A stretch of 59,954 nt of DNA from Nemertoderma westbladi (GCA_032718475.1 JAUCBJ010006447.1:1-59954); one strand, 5' to 3'. Numbered from the stretch's first letter, positions 1 through 10,500 are shown. Notes: generated from the sequence alone by a model not told the origin. Made by a program: numbers and translations.

Positions 1-306
1 GCGATGGAATTGCTACTGAAAAATGCCCGACAGCAGAACGAAAGTTTGGTTAAGCAATTTAATGAGCTGCGTGCAGGCACTATAGGTATGAGCCAGAAGC
101 TGGCCGAGATGTCGCACCGTATTGAAGAGCTTGTCGACAAGCAGTGCGAGATCGAAATGAATGATCCTGACGGCCGGCTGTACAGCAGGGCCAGTAAAAT
201 GGTCGAGTTGGGTGCAGACATAAATGAACTGATGCAAGAGTGTGATCTGCCCAAAGCGGAAGCCGAATTGTTACTCAGTATCAGGAAGCAACGCGCAAAC
301 CGCTAA
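1..306 (+). CDS. DUF2802-family protein, bacterial, 5'-partial
   Basis: The visible ~101 residues end at a TAA at 304-306, and the frame is open to the left edge, so the N-terminus lies outside the window. The C-terminal part (MVELGADINELMQECDLPKAEAELL) has the small helix-turn-helix-like signature typical of DUF2802 proteins, and the first half is a predicted coiled coil. In gammaproteobacteria this gene commonly sits between cheW and flagellar fliK/flhB-like genes, and the two convergent genes to its right match that arrangement. The molecular function of the family is unknown. The base composition (about 50% GC, compact, no introns) is unlike the AT-rich DNA right of 1070. The family call is from memory of the motif, not a search. 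Confidence 0.75.
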   Translation, partial: AMELLLKNARQQNESLVKQFNELRAGTIGMSQKLAEMSHRIEELVDKQCEIEMNDPDGRLYSRASKMVELGADINELMQECDLPKAEAELLLSIRKQRANR

Positions 307-335
307 CAAGTGCTTACCGGGTTGGTTGGATATTG

Positions 336-623
336 TCAGATTGTTTCATTGAGCCCCTCCCATCCCGGAGGGGTTTTTCCATCCAGATACCAGGCAAATG
401 CAATCAGCTCGGCAATGACCAAAAATAATGGCTCCGGAATATCTTCCCCGACCGCCAATTTATCCAACCATTGCACCAAAACTTCGTCCTGATGGACAAG
501 TCCTCCCTGCTTTTTCATATCTTCAACAAGCTTCTCTGCCAGCTGTTGGTAGCCTTTTGAGGTGATCTTCGGTGTCGTGTAACCGTCATACCCCAAGGCG
601 ATGGCTTTTTTGTTTTTTTTCAT
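336..623 (-). CDS. FlhB-like C-terminal domain protein (EscU/YscU/FlhB family, short form)
   Basis: This 95-residue protein begins MKKNKKAIALGYDG and ends near ELIAFAWYLDGKTPPGW. It corresponds to the cytoplasmic C-terminal domain of flagellar/type III export switch proteins (FlhB/YscU): ALxY near the N-terminus, a central VHQDEVLVQWLDKL, and the AELIAFAWYL helix. It has no membrane segments, so it is the stand-alone FlhB2/YlqH-like form rather than full FlhB. The NPTH autocleavage motif of full-length FlhB is absent. The ATG overlaps the stop of the upstream FliK-like gene (ATGA, 620-623), which indicates translational coupling in one operon. It converges on DUF2802. Confidence 0.8.
   Translation of the reverse strand: MKKNKKAIALGYDGYTTPKITSKGYQQLAEKLVEDMKKQGGLVHQDEVLVQWLDKLAVGEDIPEPLFLVIAELIAFAWYLDGKTPPGWEGLNETI
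354..378 (+). terminator. Rho-independent terminator after the DUF2802 gene
   Basis: A perfect 7-bp stem (CCCCTCC 354-360, GGAGGGG 367-373) with a 6-nt loop is followed by five Ts (374-378), 48 bp downstream of the DUF2802 stop. It overlaps the last codons of the convergent FlhB-like gene. This is a classical bacterial intrinsic terminator and supports a bacterial origin for this end of the window. Confidence 0.7.
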
Positions 624-1000
624 ATTTGAATGTGGAATCCCGATTCAATGCATTCGGTGGCCTGATCTTTTGAAAGAAGTTCGAAATGACAATCTGTCAC
701 GGGTAAATTGAGTTTTCGTAGCCTTGCCTCCAATACCGGTGTCATCACCTTAACCTTATCGAGCAATGCCGGGGTCGCGCAGTAAAACCCCAAAGACATC
801 TGACCGTTCTCCCAGACAACGTTTGCTTGCAGTACCTCCTGGCCGGAGAGCGGGAGATTGACGGTAATCGTCCATTTCCGGGAGCTATCTTCTTGCGCAC
901 CGGATTGGTCTTTTTTCAAAGCAACCCTGACGGGCATTTTTCCGGGATCAGAAAATGGTAGTAACCAATGCTGATCAAGCGGTTTTTTGTGTTTCGGCAA
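620..1000 (-). CDS. FliK-like flagellar hook-length control protein, C-terminal fragment, frame-broken
   Basis: The ~126 residues resemble the Flg_hook C-terminal domain of FliK-like proteins (HWLLPFSDPGKMPVRVAL, then LPLSGQEVLQANVVWENG and MTPVLEARLRKLNLPV). The only start is a TTG at 998-1000, and a stop lies just upstream in frame at 1016-1018. A neighbouring frame is open from about 1060 down to about 977 and reads like the preceding part of the same protein (LSQLLRLMAEQRFAETQK). The two frames meet at an A6 run near 984-989, so a one-base indel (mutation or sequencing error) best explains the break. FliK is normally several hundred residues long; here the gene is cut near 1050-1068, where zinc-finger sequence starts on the other strand. 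Confidence 0.65.
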   Translation of the reverse strand: MPKHKKPLDQHWLLPFSDPGKMPVRVALKKDQSGAQEDSSRKWTITVNLPLSGQEVLQANVVWENGQMSLGFYCATPALLDKVKVMTPVLEARLRKLNLPVTDCHFELLSKDQATECIESGFHIQI

Positions 1001-1041
1001 AACGCTGCTCCGCCATTAATCTTAATAACTGGCTCAGATGA

Positions 1042-1386
1042 TTGCTTTCCAGCTGTTCCGATTGTGGAAAATCATTTGCTACAAAAAGTGATCTAAAAAA
1101 ACATATCGACTCCATTCACAAATGTATCAAGTACAGCTGCTTTGATTGTGGAAAATTATTTGCTACAAAAAGTGTTCTAAAAAAACATATCGACTCCATT
1201 CACAAATGTATCGAGTACAGCTGCTTTGATTGTGATAAATCGTTTGTTAGAAAAAGCGAACTAAAACAACATTTCGATTTTATCCATAAACATATCAAAC
1301 ATAAGTGCGGTTATTGTAGCAAAGAATTCAGTCGGAATAGCAATCTAAACACCCATGTCAACTACTTTCATAAAGATATCAAGTAG
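1042..1386 (+). CDS. C2H2 zinc-finger array, 5'-truncated
   Basis: Four tandem C2H2 fingers are visible (Cx2Cx12Hx4H, 84-bp period) with linkers such as HIDSIHKCIKYSC. The reading frame has no credible start: the ORF opens on a TTG at the bacterial junction and the first finger is complete only from about residue 4. The family matches the larger array at 52.3-55.2 kb in period, linker length and residues (KKHxxSxHK, CDK/CSK). C2H2 arrays of this kind normally bind DNA in the nucleus. The array looks like the 3' remnant of a once longer gene. Confidence 0.7.
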   Translation: MLSSCSDCGKSFATKSDLKKHIDSIHKCIKYSCFDCGKLFATKSVLKKHIDSIHKCIEYSCFDCDKSFVRKSELKQHFDFIHKHIKHKCGYCSKEFSRNSNLNTHVNYFHKDIK

Positions 1387-1570
1387 ATCTGCGACTCCAT
1401 CCACAAAGGTTTCAAATATAATTGCGGTTATTGTCATAAAGAATTCAATCGGCAAAGTCATCTATACGTAGACACTATAGCAGCAATAGCTATCATAAAG
1501 GTATCAAATATAACTGCGGAGAATTTAGTTATCGAAATGACCTAAACACGAAAAAATCTGTTCATATATA
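1387..1570 (+). pseudogene. Decayed zinc-finger repeats continuing the array
   Basis: After the TAG at 1384-1386 the same frame still encodes most of a finger (SIHKGFKYNCGYCHKEF). It is followed by a degraded finger with lost histidines and a frameshift; a last SVHI-like end is at about 1560. It is best read as non-functional tail units. Confidence 0.6.
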
Positions 1571-4120
1571 AATATTGTTTATGAATCTAAGAATTTCGTA
1601 TTCTTATTATATATATATACAAAATGTTAATATTTTGTTCGTAATCAAAGGATATTGATCTCTAGATTGGGGATAACAAATACATTGGGGTTGTTTTAAA
1701 CACATCGAAACAGCGCCTTTTTCGAATCGAAACACTCCCTTTATTTTTTATTTATATTTTTTAACCCACTAACATACATTTCCACAATTAGTGCGGCAGA
1801 TTAATCTGGTTTTGAGGCAGAATTGTTCAAATTGTGATAGAAGCATGAAATTTGGTACGAACGTTCCTTTTGGGTCAATGTGCAAGAAAAAAGCGCTAGT
1901 CGCTTGGAATTCAGACATGGCGGCAACAAGTACACGTTTCCTTGGCGACCAGTACTTAATAAGAGACGTATAACCCTTAACTGTGGTGGAGGTTTGAAGA
2001 AAATAATTTATATATATATGTGCACTTCATTTGGATAAATATATGTCGAATATATAATTTTCATATAAAATTCGTTTGTTTCCATAGCAACCGATAAATA
2101 AAAATTTGTAATTTTTAAGCCATCGTGATATATTGATTAAATATAACTAGATTTTCTATTGTGGGTTCTTGTTTATAATTACAGTTCTAAACAATCCAGA
2201 TGGGTTTTATGTTTACTTAAATGTGTATTATAATGTACCTGTATCCATAGCTACCAGTAGTTATGGGTGGCGTGAGAGGTCTAAAGGACAGGTCCTTGGT
2301 TGGATTAGAGCATGATTGTCAGTAGCTGTGGTGCGGGGGACGGGTCTTTGTGTCTGGGAGGGAGGCGGCCATGGCGGTCTCTATAGGACTGTAACATGGG
2401 GCGGGAATGTGGAGCCAGGGGTATTAATCCTAAGAAACCGGTGTAGAAATTGTTTCTTTCAGTTGGGTTTTATTGCCGTGATTTATATTTGTTAAATTTA
2501 TATTTTGTTAGAAATTAGTCGTTCCTTGTATGGCTAACTATTTAAATTAGATTTATCAAATATAGTTATTGTGTTTTACTTTGTGTATCAATGTTTGTTG
2601 TATCGGTTTCTACTAGGCCCTACTTGTTTGTAATAAAATATTTATCACTACTAAAATTGGAAAAAAACGTATCCATAGCAACCACATCCAATACATTATT
2701 GTTTACATTGAAATAACGTTATTCTCTCTATTTTATATCATAACAATATAAAAAAAACAAATATTCTTGAGCTTTGTGTCACAATTTTCAGCCTATTCAT
2801 ACGTCGTATGAGGCTCATACAACCTTATCCACAGTTCTAGGAGTCTACTTCGATATGCACGATTATATTACAGCTCTCACATCATCTAAATTGTTTTGGT
2901 ATGAAAACTCGCTGGCAACATTAGTGGCGGCCTCAACCATAATAATTAAAACTGTCATGTAACCCTAAGTCATAATCTAAAAAAATTTATTAACGTTAAA
3001 TTACATTAACAGACAGACAGACACACGTTGCGCTGGAATCTTTATATATCTGTATTATAGCTGTATATACTGTAATTCAAAATTCGCTTAATTGTTTTCG
3101 TTCACGGTCATATTGACATTTTATCAATTATTTCGGTATTGTGTTGGGGTGTATGTGTAGATTTTGCTCAAATTACGTCGTGCAAACCTTTTCTACTTCG
3201 TTGAACTTTCGACCCGCACTCTAAACATATTTAATAAAATTCGTATAAATTCAACAAAAATATTTTCACGTTGTCTTATTTTCATTATTTGTTTACTTTT
3301 TGCCGGGAAAAGAGTAAAAGAAATGCAATCCTGGGTTACTTTTCCCTTTGGAAAAATGATGTTCTCTTTTTCCCCCGCTTTTAATGCATTCGAGCAAAAA
3401 TAACAATTTAATTTATTTTGTAACAGGACGCAATAGCTATCCTCCGTAAAAGCCATTTTTACAAGAAAAAGTTTGTCAATTTTTTTTCAATTTTTCAATT
3501 ATATTTTTTTCACTAGGTAATAAAAATTACTAGCTAACACAAAATGAAACTTACTAGTTTCCATAAGAAGTTTAAATAATTGATCTAAAACAAAAAACCT
3601 CATGATGAAAGCCATTTTCATATGAAAATAATTGGTCAAAAAATGGGTACCCATAACCATAGTAATGCCAACATAGGCCTACTTTGTATTTTTGAAAAAA
3701 AAACATTGTGTTCTAGAACATTAGCTAATCGACTAGCTAGAAATTTTTCAAAACATTATTTATTATATATTAACATTTTTTTTTGAAATTTCTAAAAATA
3801 CTGAAATTTTTTGTGTTCTAGAACACTAGTAGATATGTTTTTTATTGTAGCTAGTGTTTATTTACTAGCTAGTATTTTTTGTAATGATAAAAAAATGTGA
3901 TAACATTGATATTTCAGATTTAAACTGTTGCAGAATATAGTAATGATCAAAAATATTGATGATATTATAGCAGTTTACATTTTTTGCATGGTAACAATGA
4001 TTTATATTATAAAGATGTAGTTTTTTTTATTACTAGCCATTTTAAATTTGAAAAATGACTAGCTATATGTTCTAGAACATTATATTTTTTATTTTATTTA
4101 TGTTCTAGAATAGTGTATAT
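1571..4120. other. AT-rich non-coding region
   Basis: I find no supportable gene. The region is AT-rich, with long A/T runs and short low-complexity tracts. From about 3.7 kb onward the palindromic word TTCTAGAAC recurs (near 3712, 3820, 4068 and 4102). The short ORFs here have no recognisable content. Confidence 0.5.
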
Positions 4121-4124
4121 TAAT

Positions 4125-4600
4125 TATATCATGACCTACTATAAATACGACCCGCCAAGCTGCTGCAAAGCCCCTAAATTTAGTGGGCCAGTTATTTCTC
4201 TTAGATAGAACCCCTAAAACTATATGTTAGGCGCGTCGAAAGTACTTGTCCCTAACTAAAATTATCTCCTCTTTCAGATGAGACAAATAAAAATTGAATA
4301 GCTCCAGTAGTTTTCGAGGAGTTCCTGGCACCTATACCATATCAACACCTTTCGAAGTTGATAAAATTACACAAAATACATCACCATTCAAAGACTTAGG
4401 TATAACCATTAAACCATAATGTTTTTTTGTTTTGTTGAATTCATTATTAGTAATCGAAAGCAAGATTAGAAGCAACATTTTCATTTTTTTATCAATAGAT
4501 AGTAAAAGAGCACCAAAAGTGCAAGTATCACTTTTTTCAAAAGTGGTAAATTGGCCGCAAAGTTTGGCTACTGAGATTTTAGATTTCTGATTTTATTGGG
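4125..4600 (+). repeat. Left arm of a long inverted repeat
   Basis: About 475 bp here (starting CATGACCTACTATAAATACG) reappears in reverse orientation at 6410-6930 with scattered substitutions and small indels. Shared blocks include GACCCGCCAAGCTGCTGCAAA, a stretch around ACAAAATACATCACC, and a GTAATCGAAAGC block. The arms enclose about 1.8 kb. This could be the paired ends of a DNA transposon or two opposed insertions of one repeat. I saw no transposase. Confidence 0.65.
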
Positions 4601-4696
4601 AAGGTTTATTCCTCTACATCAAACCTATCGAAGGGTTGTGTAATATAACAACATAGGCATGTTGTTATATTAGTTATTAGTCAGTTATTTGTGCCC

Positions 4697-5010
4697 CTGG
4701 AGCACGAAAAAAACACGTAGTGAAAATATGATAATGAAAAATCACCACGAAAACAAATTGATTTTAAGACCATGTGGTTTTTTTGGGATGCTAGTCACGA
4801 ATATGACACTGAAAAATATCCTACCTTGTTGATTACGGCTTTTTTTTGGATACGTGTCAATGTGCGGCACGAAAAATAAAAGTGTAGCACAGATTTGATA
4901 ATCAAAAATAATTACCGAATCAACCTGATTTTATGCCATTATGGGTTTTCTGGGACGCTGATCACGAATATGACATTCATAAATATCGTTTTCTCCAACC
5001 AAATTTGATT
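4697..5010 (+). repeat. Two tandem copies of a dispersed ~160-bp repeat
   Basis: Two related units (from about 4700 and about 4865) each contain a GGCACGAAAAA-type start, a GATAATxAAAAATxA core, CAACCTGATTTTA or a variant, a GGGTTTTxTGGGA block and CACGAATATGACA. A third copy lies at 55955-56075. They are non-coding. Confidence 0.55.
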
Positions 5011-6409
5011 TTGCCGTTTGAAATTTTATGCTACTTGTATTTTTAGTCCCACCAGTGCACCAGACAAACACACAAACGATAGATGCCTTACCACGAATTA
5101 TTTTTAACGAGTTGTAACGTAATCAGCGGCTTTGAAAACCATATAGCTTCAGAATTACAAAACCAAAGGCAAAATTTAACAGTTTGAAATTTTTGCTACT
5201 TGTATACTTTTCGTTCTGGGGCACCAGAATGGCACCAAAATTGGGTTTGCACATACCAGAAATATTTATAACTAGTTTCATCGTGATCAGCGACCTCGAA
5301 AACCCATAGGCCTATACGTTCAGAATTATCAAACCAAACACAAAATGTTTAGTTTGACAATTAATAGTTTGACAATAGTAGAGTAGAGTAAAATAAAGTA
5401 TCAGACACTATATATTCCAGGATAATCAGTTCCTCATTATATTGAAGTCGTAATATTACAGCAGTACAGTACCGGTAATTTATCTCAGCATATCTATTAT
5501 GTATTAATAAACTTTGTCTATTAAATCTAAGACAGTAAGAAGCGAACACTGTTAAGGTGGCCACGCATATTGTCTTACTTGAGATCCTCCGAAAGGGCCG
5601 ATATGTCTTCGGGGGATTCAGATAGGAGTCCCGCTGGTTTAGGCAGGAGAATAACACTAGCGTTATGGTTCTTAAAGAATAACGGGCCCCCCCAACCCCA
5701 AGTCCAGCAGTAGCTTAATCTCTGCATCAGATAAAGAACTATTTTTACTGTCCTTCATGAATTTCGATGGACGATGGAAGGTATATTCTTTTTACTGGCG
5801 GCCTCCGAGGAATTTGAGGCAGTTAGCACACTGAAGTCGGAACAGATTCCGGGTTTACTGAATATATCCAGATATCGCCCGTCCAAATGTCAGAATGTTC
5901 TGATGTTAGTGGAAGCTGGAAGCGGAAGGCCCTGGCAGCCTGGTGTCATCTGTTCTGTAGAAAAGCCTTGACTAGTCGAACTAAGTGTCACTGTAGACCG
6001 AGCGCGCGAGCGGCATCTATCAGTCTATACACACACACAGCTGCACAGCACTATCCACTATCCAACTAAAACTGTTCTGTTACGGCCTGCATACAGATTC
6101 AGATACAGTACTATGTCCAGACCAAAGATTAGGCCCCCGCGGCGCCGTGGCTGCCAGCCCGGGCGCCGGGTAGAGGTGATAATAACTATTCAAATAAATA
6201 CAGGTACGGACGTAATCAGGTAATGTAATAATGATAAGGCATTGATGCGTAACAGCATAATCCAGTCATCAGTAATGGAATGCCTAACGCATTAGTGCAG
6301 TGCAATGCACATACCACAGTACTGCAGTACTGACTGACTGAAATAGAAGTGCAATGGCTGGCACTTAAACTTTTCGACTGACACATTGGCCATTTTTGAA
6401 AAATACCAA
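5011..6409. other. Non-coding spacer inside the inverted repeat
   Basis: I see no gene. Weak repeats of CACCAGxxxGCACCA-type sequence occur at 5050-5340, and a GC-richer patch lies at 5850-6180. The short ORFs around 5774-6069 have no recognisable domain. Confidence 0.4.
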
Positions 6410-6930
6410 AATTTTATAAACCTTGTCAATTAAATCAGCACATTAAGTAGCCAAACTATAAGGCCAAATTACCACTTTTGGCTATTTGAAAATTTCGAGC
6501 TACCTGTAATTTTGGTGCTCTTTTAGTGTCTATTATAAAATAAACAATGAAGATTTTATTCTAATTTCGCTTTCGATTACTAATAATTAATTCGACAAAC
6601 CAAAGAAGCAAAATAGGGTTTAATGGTTATACCAAAGTCTTGAAGGGTGATGTATTTTGTGTAATTTTATCAATTCCGAAAAGTGCTGATATGGTATGGG
6701 TGCCAGGAACTCCTCATATCTCGAAAACTACTGGAGATATTCAATTTTTAGTGGTCTCATCTGAAAGAAAACATAATTTTAGTTAAGGACAAGTGCTTAC
6801 GACGCGCTAGACGTATTGTTTCTGGGGTTCTATCTAAGAGAACTAACTGGCCCACTAAATTTTGGGGCTTTGCAGCAGCTTGGCGGGTCGTATCTATAGT
6901 AGGTCATGATTTTATTTTGTTCTAGAACTA
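6410..6930 (-). repeat. Right arm of the long inverted repeat
   Basis: This is the reverse complement of 4125-4600. It ends in a block equivalent to the left arm's start (CGGGTCGTATCTATAGTAGG, then TCATGA). TTCTAGAAC words flank both arms on the outside. Confidence 0.65.
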
Positions 6931-8577
6931 TACAATGTTGCCATGGTAACAATTATTTTATAAAAATGCGACTGCATACGGAACTGTTACCTTTTTTTAA
7001 ATACTGCTATTTTGAAATTTAAAAATTAATAACTACAGGTTCTAGAATATTATAATTTATTTTATTTACGTTCTAGAATAGTGAGAGAACATTTATATGG
7101 TGTTCTAGAGCGCCCCATGGTTGCCATAGTAACAATGATTTATGTTTAAAAAGTGCAGTGGCATACTGTACGGAACCGTTACCAAATATAACTTTATTTT
7201 ACTTGCGGTTGTTGCTGTTGGTTCCAATCAAATAGGGTTAATTTGGTATGTAGCACCAGTTTCGTTGTAGTGTTGGTTGGTATCAGCTCGCCCAAACAAA
7301 GTTTAAGATACTGTATAGGTAACAACTTGTTTATTAGGACAGCCAGGGAGCCAGCAATGGCAGATGGGATGTTGCAGCTGTACTCAGTATTATTATTAGT
7401 TGCAAGAAATGTCAATCCCAACTCCAAATTTTATTGAATCCAAATAACATAACCCAAGTTCCTTATTCACAAAATCAATATTTCCAGATACTAAATTGGA
7501 TAAAAACGATTGCATATACTGTAATAACTGATCCCAAATACCATAAAAAATATTTTTGATTTGCGTCCAATTACCATGGTTAAATAGGCCAAGTTCATGT
7601 TGTTTGTAATGTACCGGTTGTGGATAATGTGCTGTAGTTGTGATTTCTTCCAGGATTTCAACATTTCCCACATTTATACGTAAACCATCTGAATTTATGA
7701 CTCCAGTATGTACCGCCCACTTTCCATTCTCTAATTTCTTCACCCTCAGACGCACACAATATCCATCGATTCAATCAATTGCATAATGTTTGTTCTAGAA
7801 CCAAAATAAATAACCATTGTTACGGCCTCAATTGTGTACTGATCAAACTACTGTATAATCATACTAGTTGTAAATGAGACCAAACACAATATCGGTATAC
7901 ATAACCATAGCTACGACAGATGTTTATTAAGGCACAAAATCTTGCAAAATTACAACCGGAAAAAGCCATTGGACAGTAACCCGCCAAATTGCGCGGCTCG
8001 CCACATATAGGAATACTACTAGGGTATAATACTACACATCAGATACAGAGGCTGGAATACAGGTACGGACTGTTGAGACATTATTGTCATTGTCATTAAT
8101 GATCAGAGTGATGAGGCGAGTTGTGAGTAAAGAAACACCAAACAAATAAACGAGAATACGTAACACAATAAGTGACATGATTAAAAAAGTAACAACCGAG
8201 GATGACATATTGGCTACAGAGTGAGTGATGGTATGATGTGAGTACAAAGACATTGAGAAGGTGTGAATGCATATTGGAGGCCTAAAAATCGGGACTTAAT
8301 GTCCGAAAATTCACAAAATTTCTTAGATTAGAGCCTCATGACTTAGAGTTAGTTTACATCACAATTCTAATTAGGGTTTCCGGCCGCCATTTCACTTTGA
8401 ACGGAGTTTTGGACCGCCGCTCTCGAAATCTACTGTATGGTGAAAATTCAAATTCACAGATAATTTCCATTTGCACTACGTAGCAACAATATTAAAAAAT
8501 TATTGATGACAACAACCAACAGTAAATCTTTGTTTTTAATTGCAATACATTATATTATATTCCTATCCAGTTGCTAA
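6931..8577. other. Mostly non-coding; one unassigned minus-strand ORF
   Basis: The longest open frame is minus strand, 7396-7755 (119 residues, with LRVKKLENGKWAVHTG and ILEEITTTAHYPQPVHY). I do not recognise it, it has no clear splice sites, and it may be chance or a decayed exon. It lies downstream of the receptor TM4 exon, so it could be 3' UTR or intergenic. More TTCTAGAAC words occur (about 7040, 7072, 7105, 7793). Confidence 0.35.
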
Positions 8578-8852
8578 TTATTCGTCACTGACATTTTTCA
8601 TTAATATTTCCCGAGCAAAACTCTCTTCGTAGACACCACAAAGATTATCGAACACACTGTAATAATCATCGATATTATACTGTTCTCCATTACGTGGCTC
8701 GCCCCAAGCATTTGGAGCGCCAAGAATTATTGTCACACTACCGGCTATAATTGCCACGATAAACACCCATAGAAAGAAACGGTCGATCACCATGGCAACA
8801 AACCGCCAATCATCGACGACCTCATCGCAAACAACTTCCTTTTTAATATGTT
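8578..8852 (-). CDS. Nicotinic acetylcholine receptor subunit, terminal exon (TM4)
   Basis: The exon opens after a TTTTTCTAG acceptor (exon edge 8852) and encodes HIKKEVVCDEVVDDWRFVAM followed by VIDRFFLWVFIVAIIAGSVT. This is the amphipathic MA helix and fourth transmembrane segment of Cys-loop nicotinic receptors; (D)DWRFVAMVIDR(F/L)FLW is nearly diagnostic. It ends with an unusual ~45-residue acidic extracellular tail and a TAA at 8578-8580. Joined directly to the TM3 exon at 39777-40011 the phases do not match (two bases left over plus two bases incoming), so at least one exon of the TM3-TM4 loop is missing from my annotation. The ~31 kb separation also leaves room for this exon to belong to a neighbouring subunit gene. 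Confidence 0.85.
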
Positions 8853-9280
8853 CTAGAAAAATAATAAAATAAAATAAAATATAATGGCATAAACATACAG
8901 TATGTATATTATTATCAATATACAGTATACTGTATAAGTGCTATGCTACGCTGCACTTTAGAGGGCCGAATTATTTTGTTATGATAATGATATCAATAAA
9001 TTTATCCAAAATACCAAACGCAGGTGTCTAGCAGTCTGGTGATATTGATATAAAGTTATTACAGTTTGCTACATAAACAGTATGTCTAGAATTTATAGGT
9101 GAACTATTATACTATACTATAAGAGGTAGGCCACTTTGTGAACAGACAACGTGTAGGCCTACATGTGTTCGTGGGGCATACGCGCAATACGAAGTAAGAG
9201 CAAGCTTAGAATAATATGTAGATGTAGACCTACAGTAGGCCTATAGTGGCAGATTGGATAACTGATGAGGCCGAACGGAT
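8853..9280. other. Non-coding DNA upstream of the TM4 exon
   Basis: This is AT-rich intronic or intergenic DNA with several TAGGCCTAC words (9140-9245). I see no gene. Confidence 0.4.
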
Positions 9281-9320
9281 GATAAACGTTCAGGTATGCT
9301 AACCACTACACCACGGAGGC
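9281..9320 (-). pseudogene. Half tRNA-like unit (5' part only)
   Basis: The minus strand has only the acceptor 5' strand, A box (TGGTGTAGTGGTTAGCA) and anticodon arm. The B-box half is missing because the repeat array starts here. Confidence 0.55.
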
Positions 9321-9563
9321 TCCTGCATCTTTCCGATAGATTTGCTATAGGTGGTAAGCTACCTTACGGTTGTTATTGAATACAGTCCTCCTTACGGATG
9401 GATTTAATCTGTATTCTAATACAGTAGCAGTTATGACCTGTACTGCAAACGAATGTTATTGTATATGTGTTTAACATCCATAGATTGTATAAATTATTAA
9501 GTAATTTAAACAGGACTTACGATGATCCAACTCTATAGCAAATGGAGCGGAAAAAATGAATTT

Positions 9564-9634
9564 GCCACCAGCGGGGATCGAACCCGCGTCTCCCGATAAA
9601 CGTTCAGGTATGCTAACCACTACACCACGGAGGC
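9564..9634 (-). tRNA. tRNA-like gene (tRNA-Asp-like body, GTT at the anticodon position)
   Basis: The 71-nt minus-strand sequence folds as a tRNA. It has a 7-bp acceptor stem with one mismatch (GCCTCCG with TGGTGGC), an A box TGGTGTAGTGGTTAGCA, an anticodon stem CCTGA/TCGGG around ACGTTTA, and a perfect T stem GCGGG/CCCGC around TTCGATC. No intron and no encoded CCA. A T6 pol III terminator follows 8-14 bp downstream (9551-9556 region). Position 33 is C instead of the near-universal U, and the anticodon by position is GTT (Asn) although the body is most like tRNA-Asp. It is therefore either a diverged gene or the head of a tRNA-derived repeat. Confidence 0.5.
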
Positions 9635-9876
9635 TCCTGCATCTTTCCGATAGATTTGCTATAGGTGGTAAGCTACCTTACGGTTGTTATTGAATACAGT
9701 CCTCCTTACGGATGGATTTAATCTGTATTATAATACAGTAGCAGTTATGACCTGTACTGCAAACGAATGTTATTGTATATGTGTTTAACATCCATAGATT
9801 GTATAAATTATTAAGTAATTAAACAGGACTAAGGATGATCCAACTCTATAGCAAATGGAGCGGAAAAAATGAATTC

Positions 9877-9947
9877 GCCACTCGCGGGGATTGAACCCGC
9901 GTCTCCCGATAAACGTTCAGGTATGCTAACCACTACACCACGGAGGC
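9877..9947 (-). tRNA. Second tRNA-like unit in the tandem repeat
   Basis: This is the same cloverleaf as the copy 313 bp to the left, with a few changes near the acceptor 3' strand and a T loop of TTCAATC. The A box, anticodon arm (again GTT with C33) and T6 terminator are kept. Conservation of the T-stem pairing and terminator fits a pol III transcription unit. A tRNA pseudogene amplified by tandem duplication is equally possible. Confidence 0.45.
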
Positions 9948-10179
9948 TCCTGCATCTTTCCGATTGATTTACTATAGGTGGTAATCTACCTTACGGTTGC
10001 TATTAAATATTAATATTAATAATATACTATAAATATTATAATTGTTAAATAAATATAAATCACTTTTATAATATATGGATATTTATATTAAATTTCAGTT
10101 TTCTGTATTAGTATAATGATATTCCATGTACACATATATTAATAATTATTGAAAATAATGATTATTAAAATACTAATTG

Positions 10180-10500
10180 ATATTTATAATTGTTTATAAT
10201 AAGTAAATATCAATACAAAAAATATATTGTATCGTTATTTTTTATAATTTTTGGATTTTTCGCATTACTTTAACATGTAGACACCACTTTTTCTTTCCAT
10301 ATCCATGGGCTAATTTATTTTTGAAAACTAATATTTGTCAGTATTAAATAATTATTAAATATTATTAATGTTATTACAAAATTTACTCAACTTATTGTAA
10401 ATTAACCTAAGTAAATTTAATCAAATGTAAAATGTAGTAATGAGTAAAAATTAGCATTTATGATTAATATTAAAATATTAATTATTAAAAATATTAAAAT
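10180..10500 (+). repeat. AT-rich dispersed repeat, copy A
   Basis: The segment around GCATTACTTTAACATGTAGAC and TATCCATGGGCTAATTTATT is matched by a second copy split by the LTR element (15320-15389 plus 27224-27330). It shows the uninterrupted, pre-insertion arrangement of that site. It is non-coding and very AT-rich. Confidence 0.65.

Larger units (their letters stand above)
9281..10000. repeat. Tandem ~313-bp repeat, 2.3 copies, each carrying a tRNA-like unit
   Basis: The block beginning GATAAACGTTCAGGTATGCT repeats at 9281, about 9595 and about 9908, a period of 313-314 bp. Copies differ by a few substitutions and small indels (for example TTTAAACAGG versus TTAAACAGG). Each full unit contains a minus-strand tRNA-like sequence plus ~240 bp of spacer. 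The first copy begins in the middle of the tRNA-like part and the last fades at about 10000. Confidence 0.85.

Noticed and set aside
8032-8253. Minus-strand ORF with hydrophobic text downstream of the TM4 exon
   Set aside because: No match to a receptor or other family, and no supporting splice signals; likely 3' UTR or intergenic.
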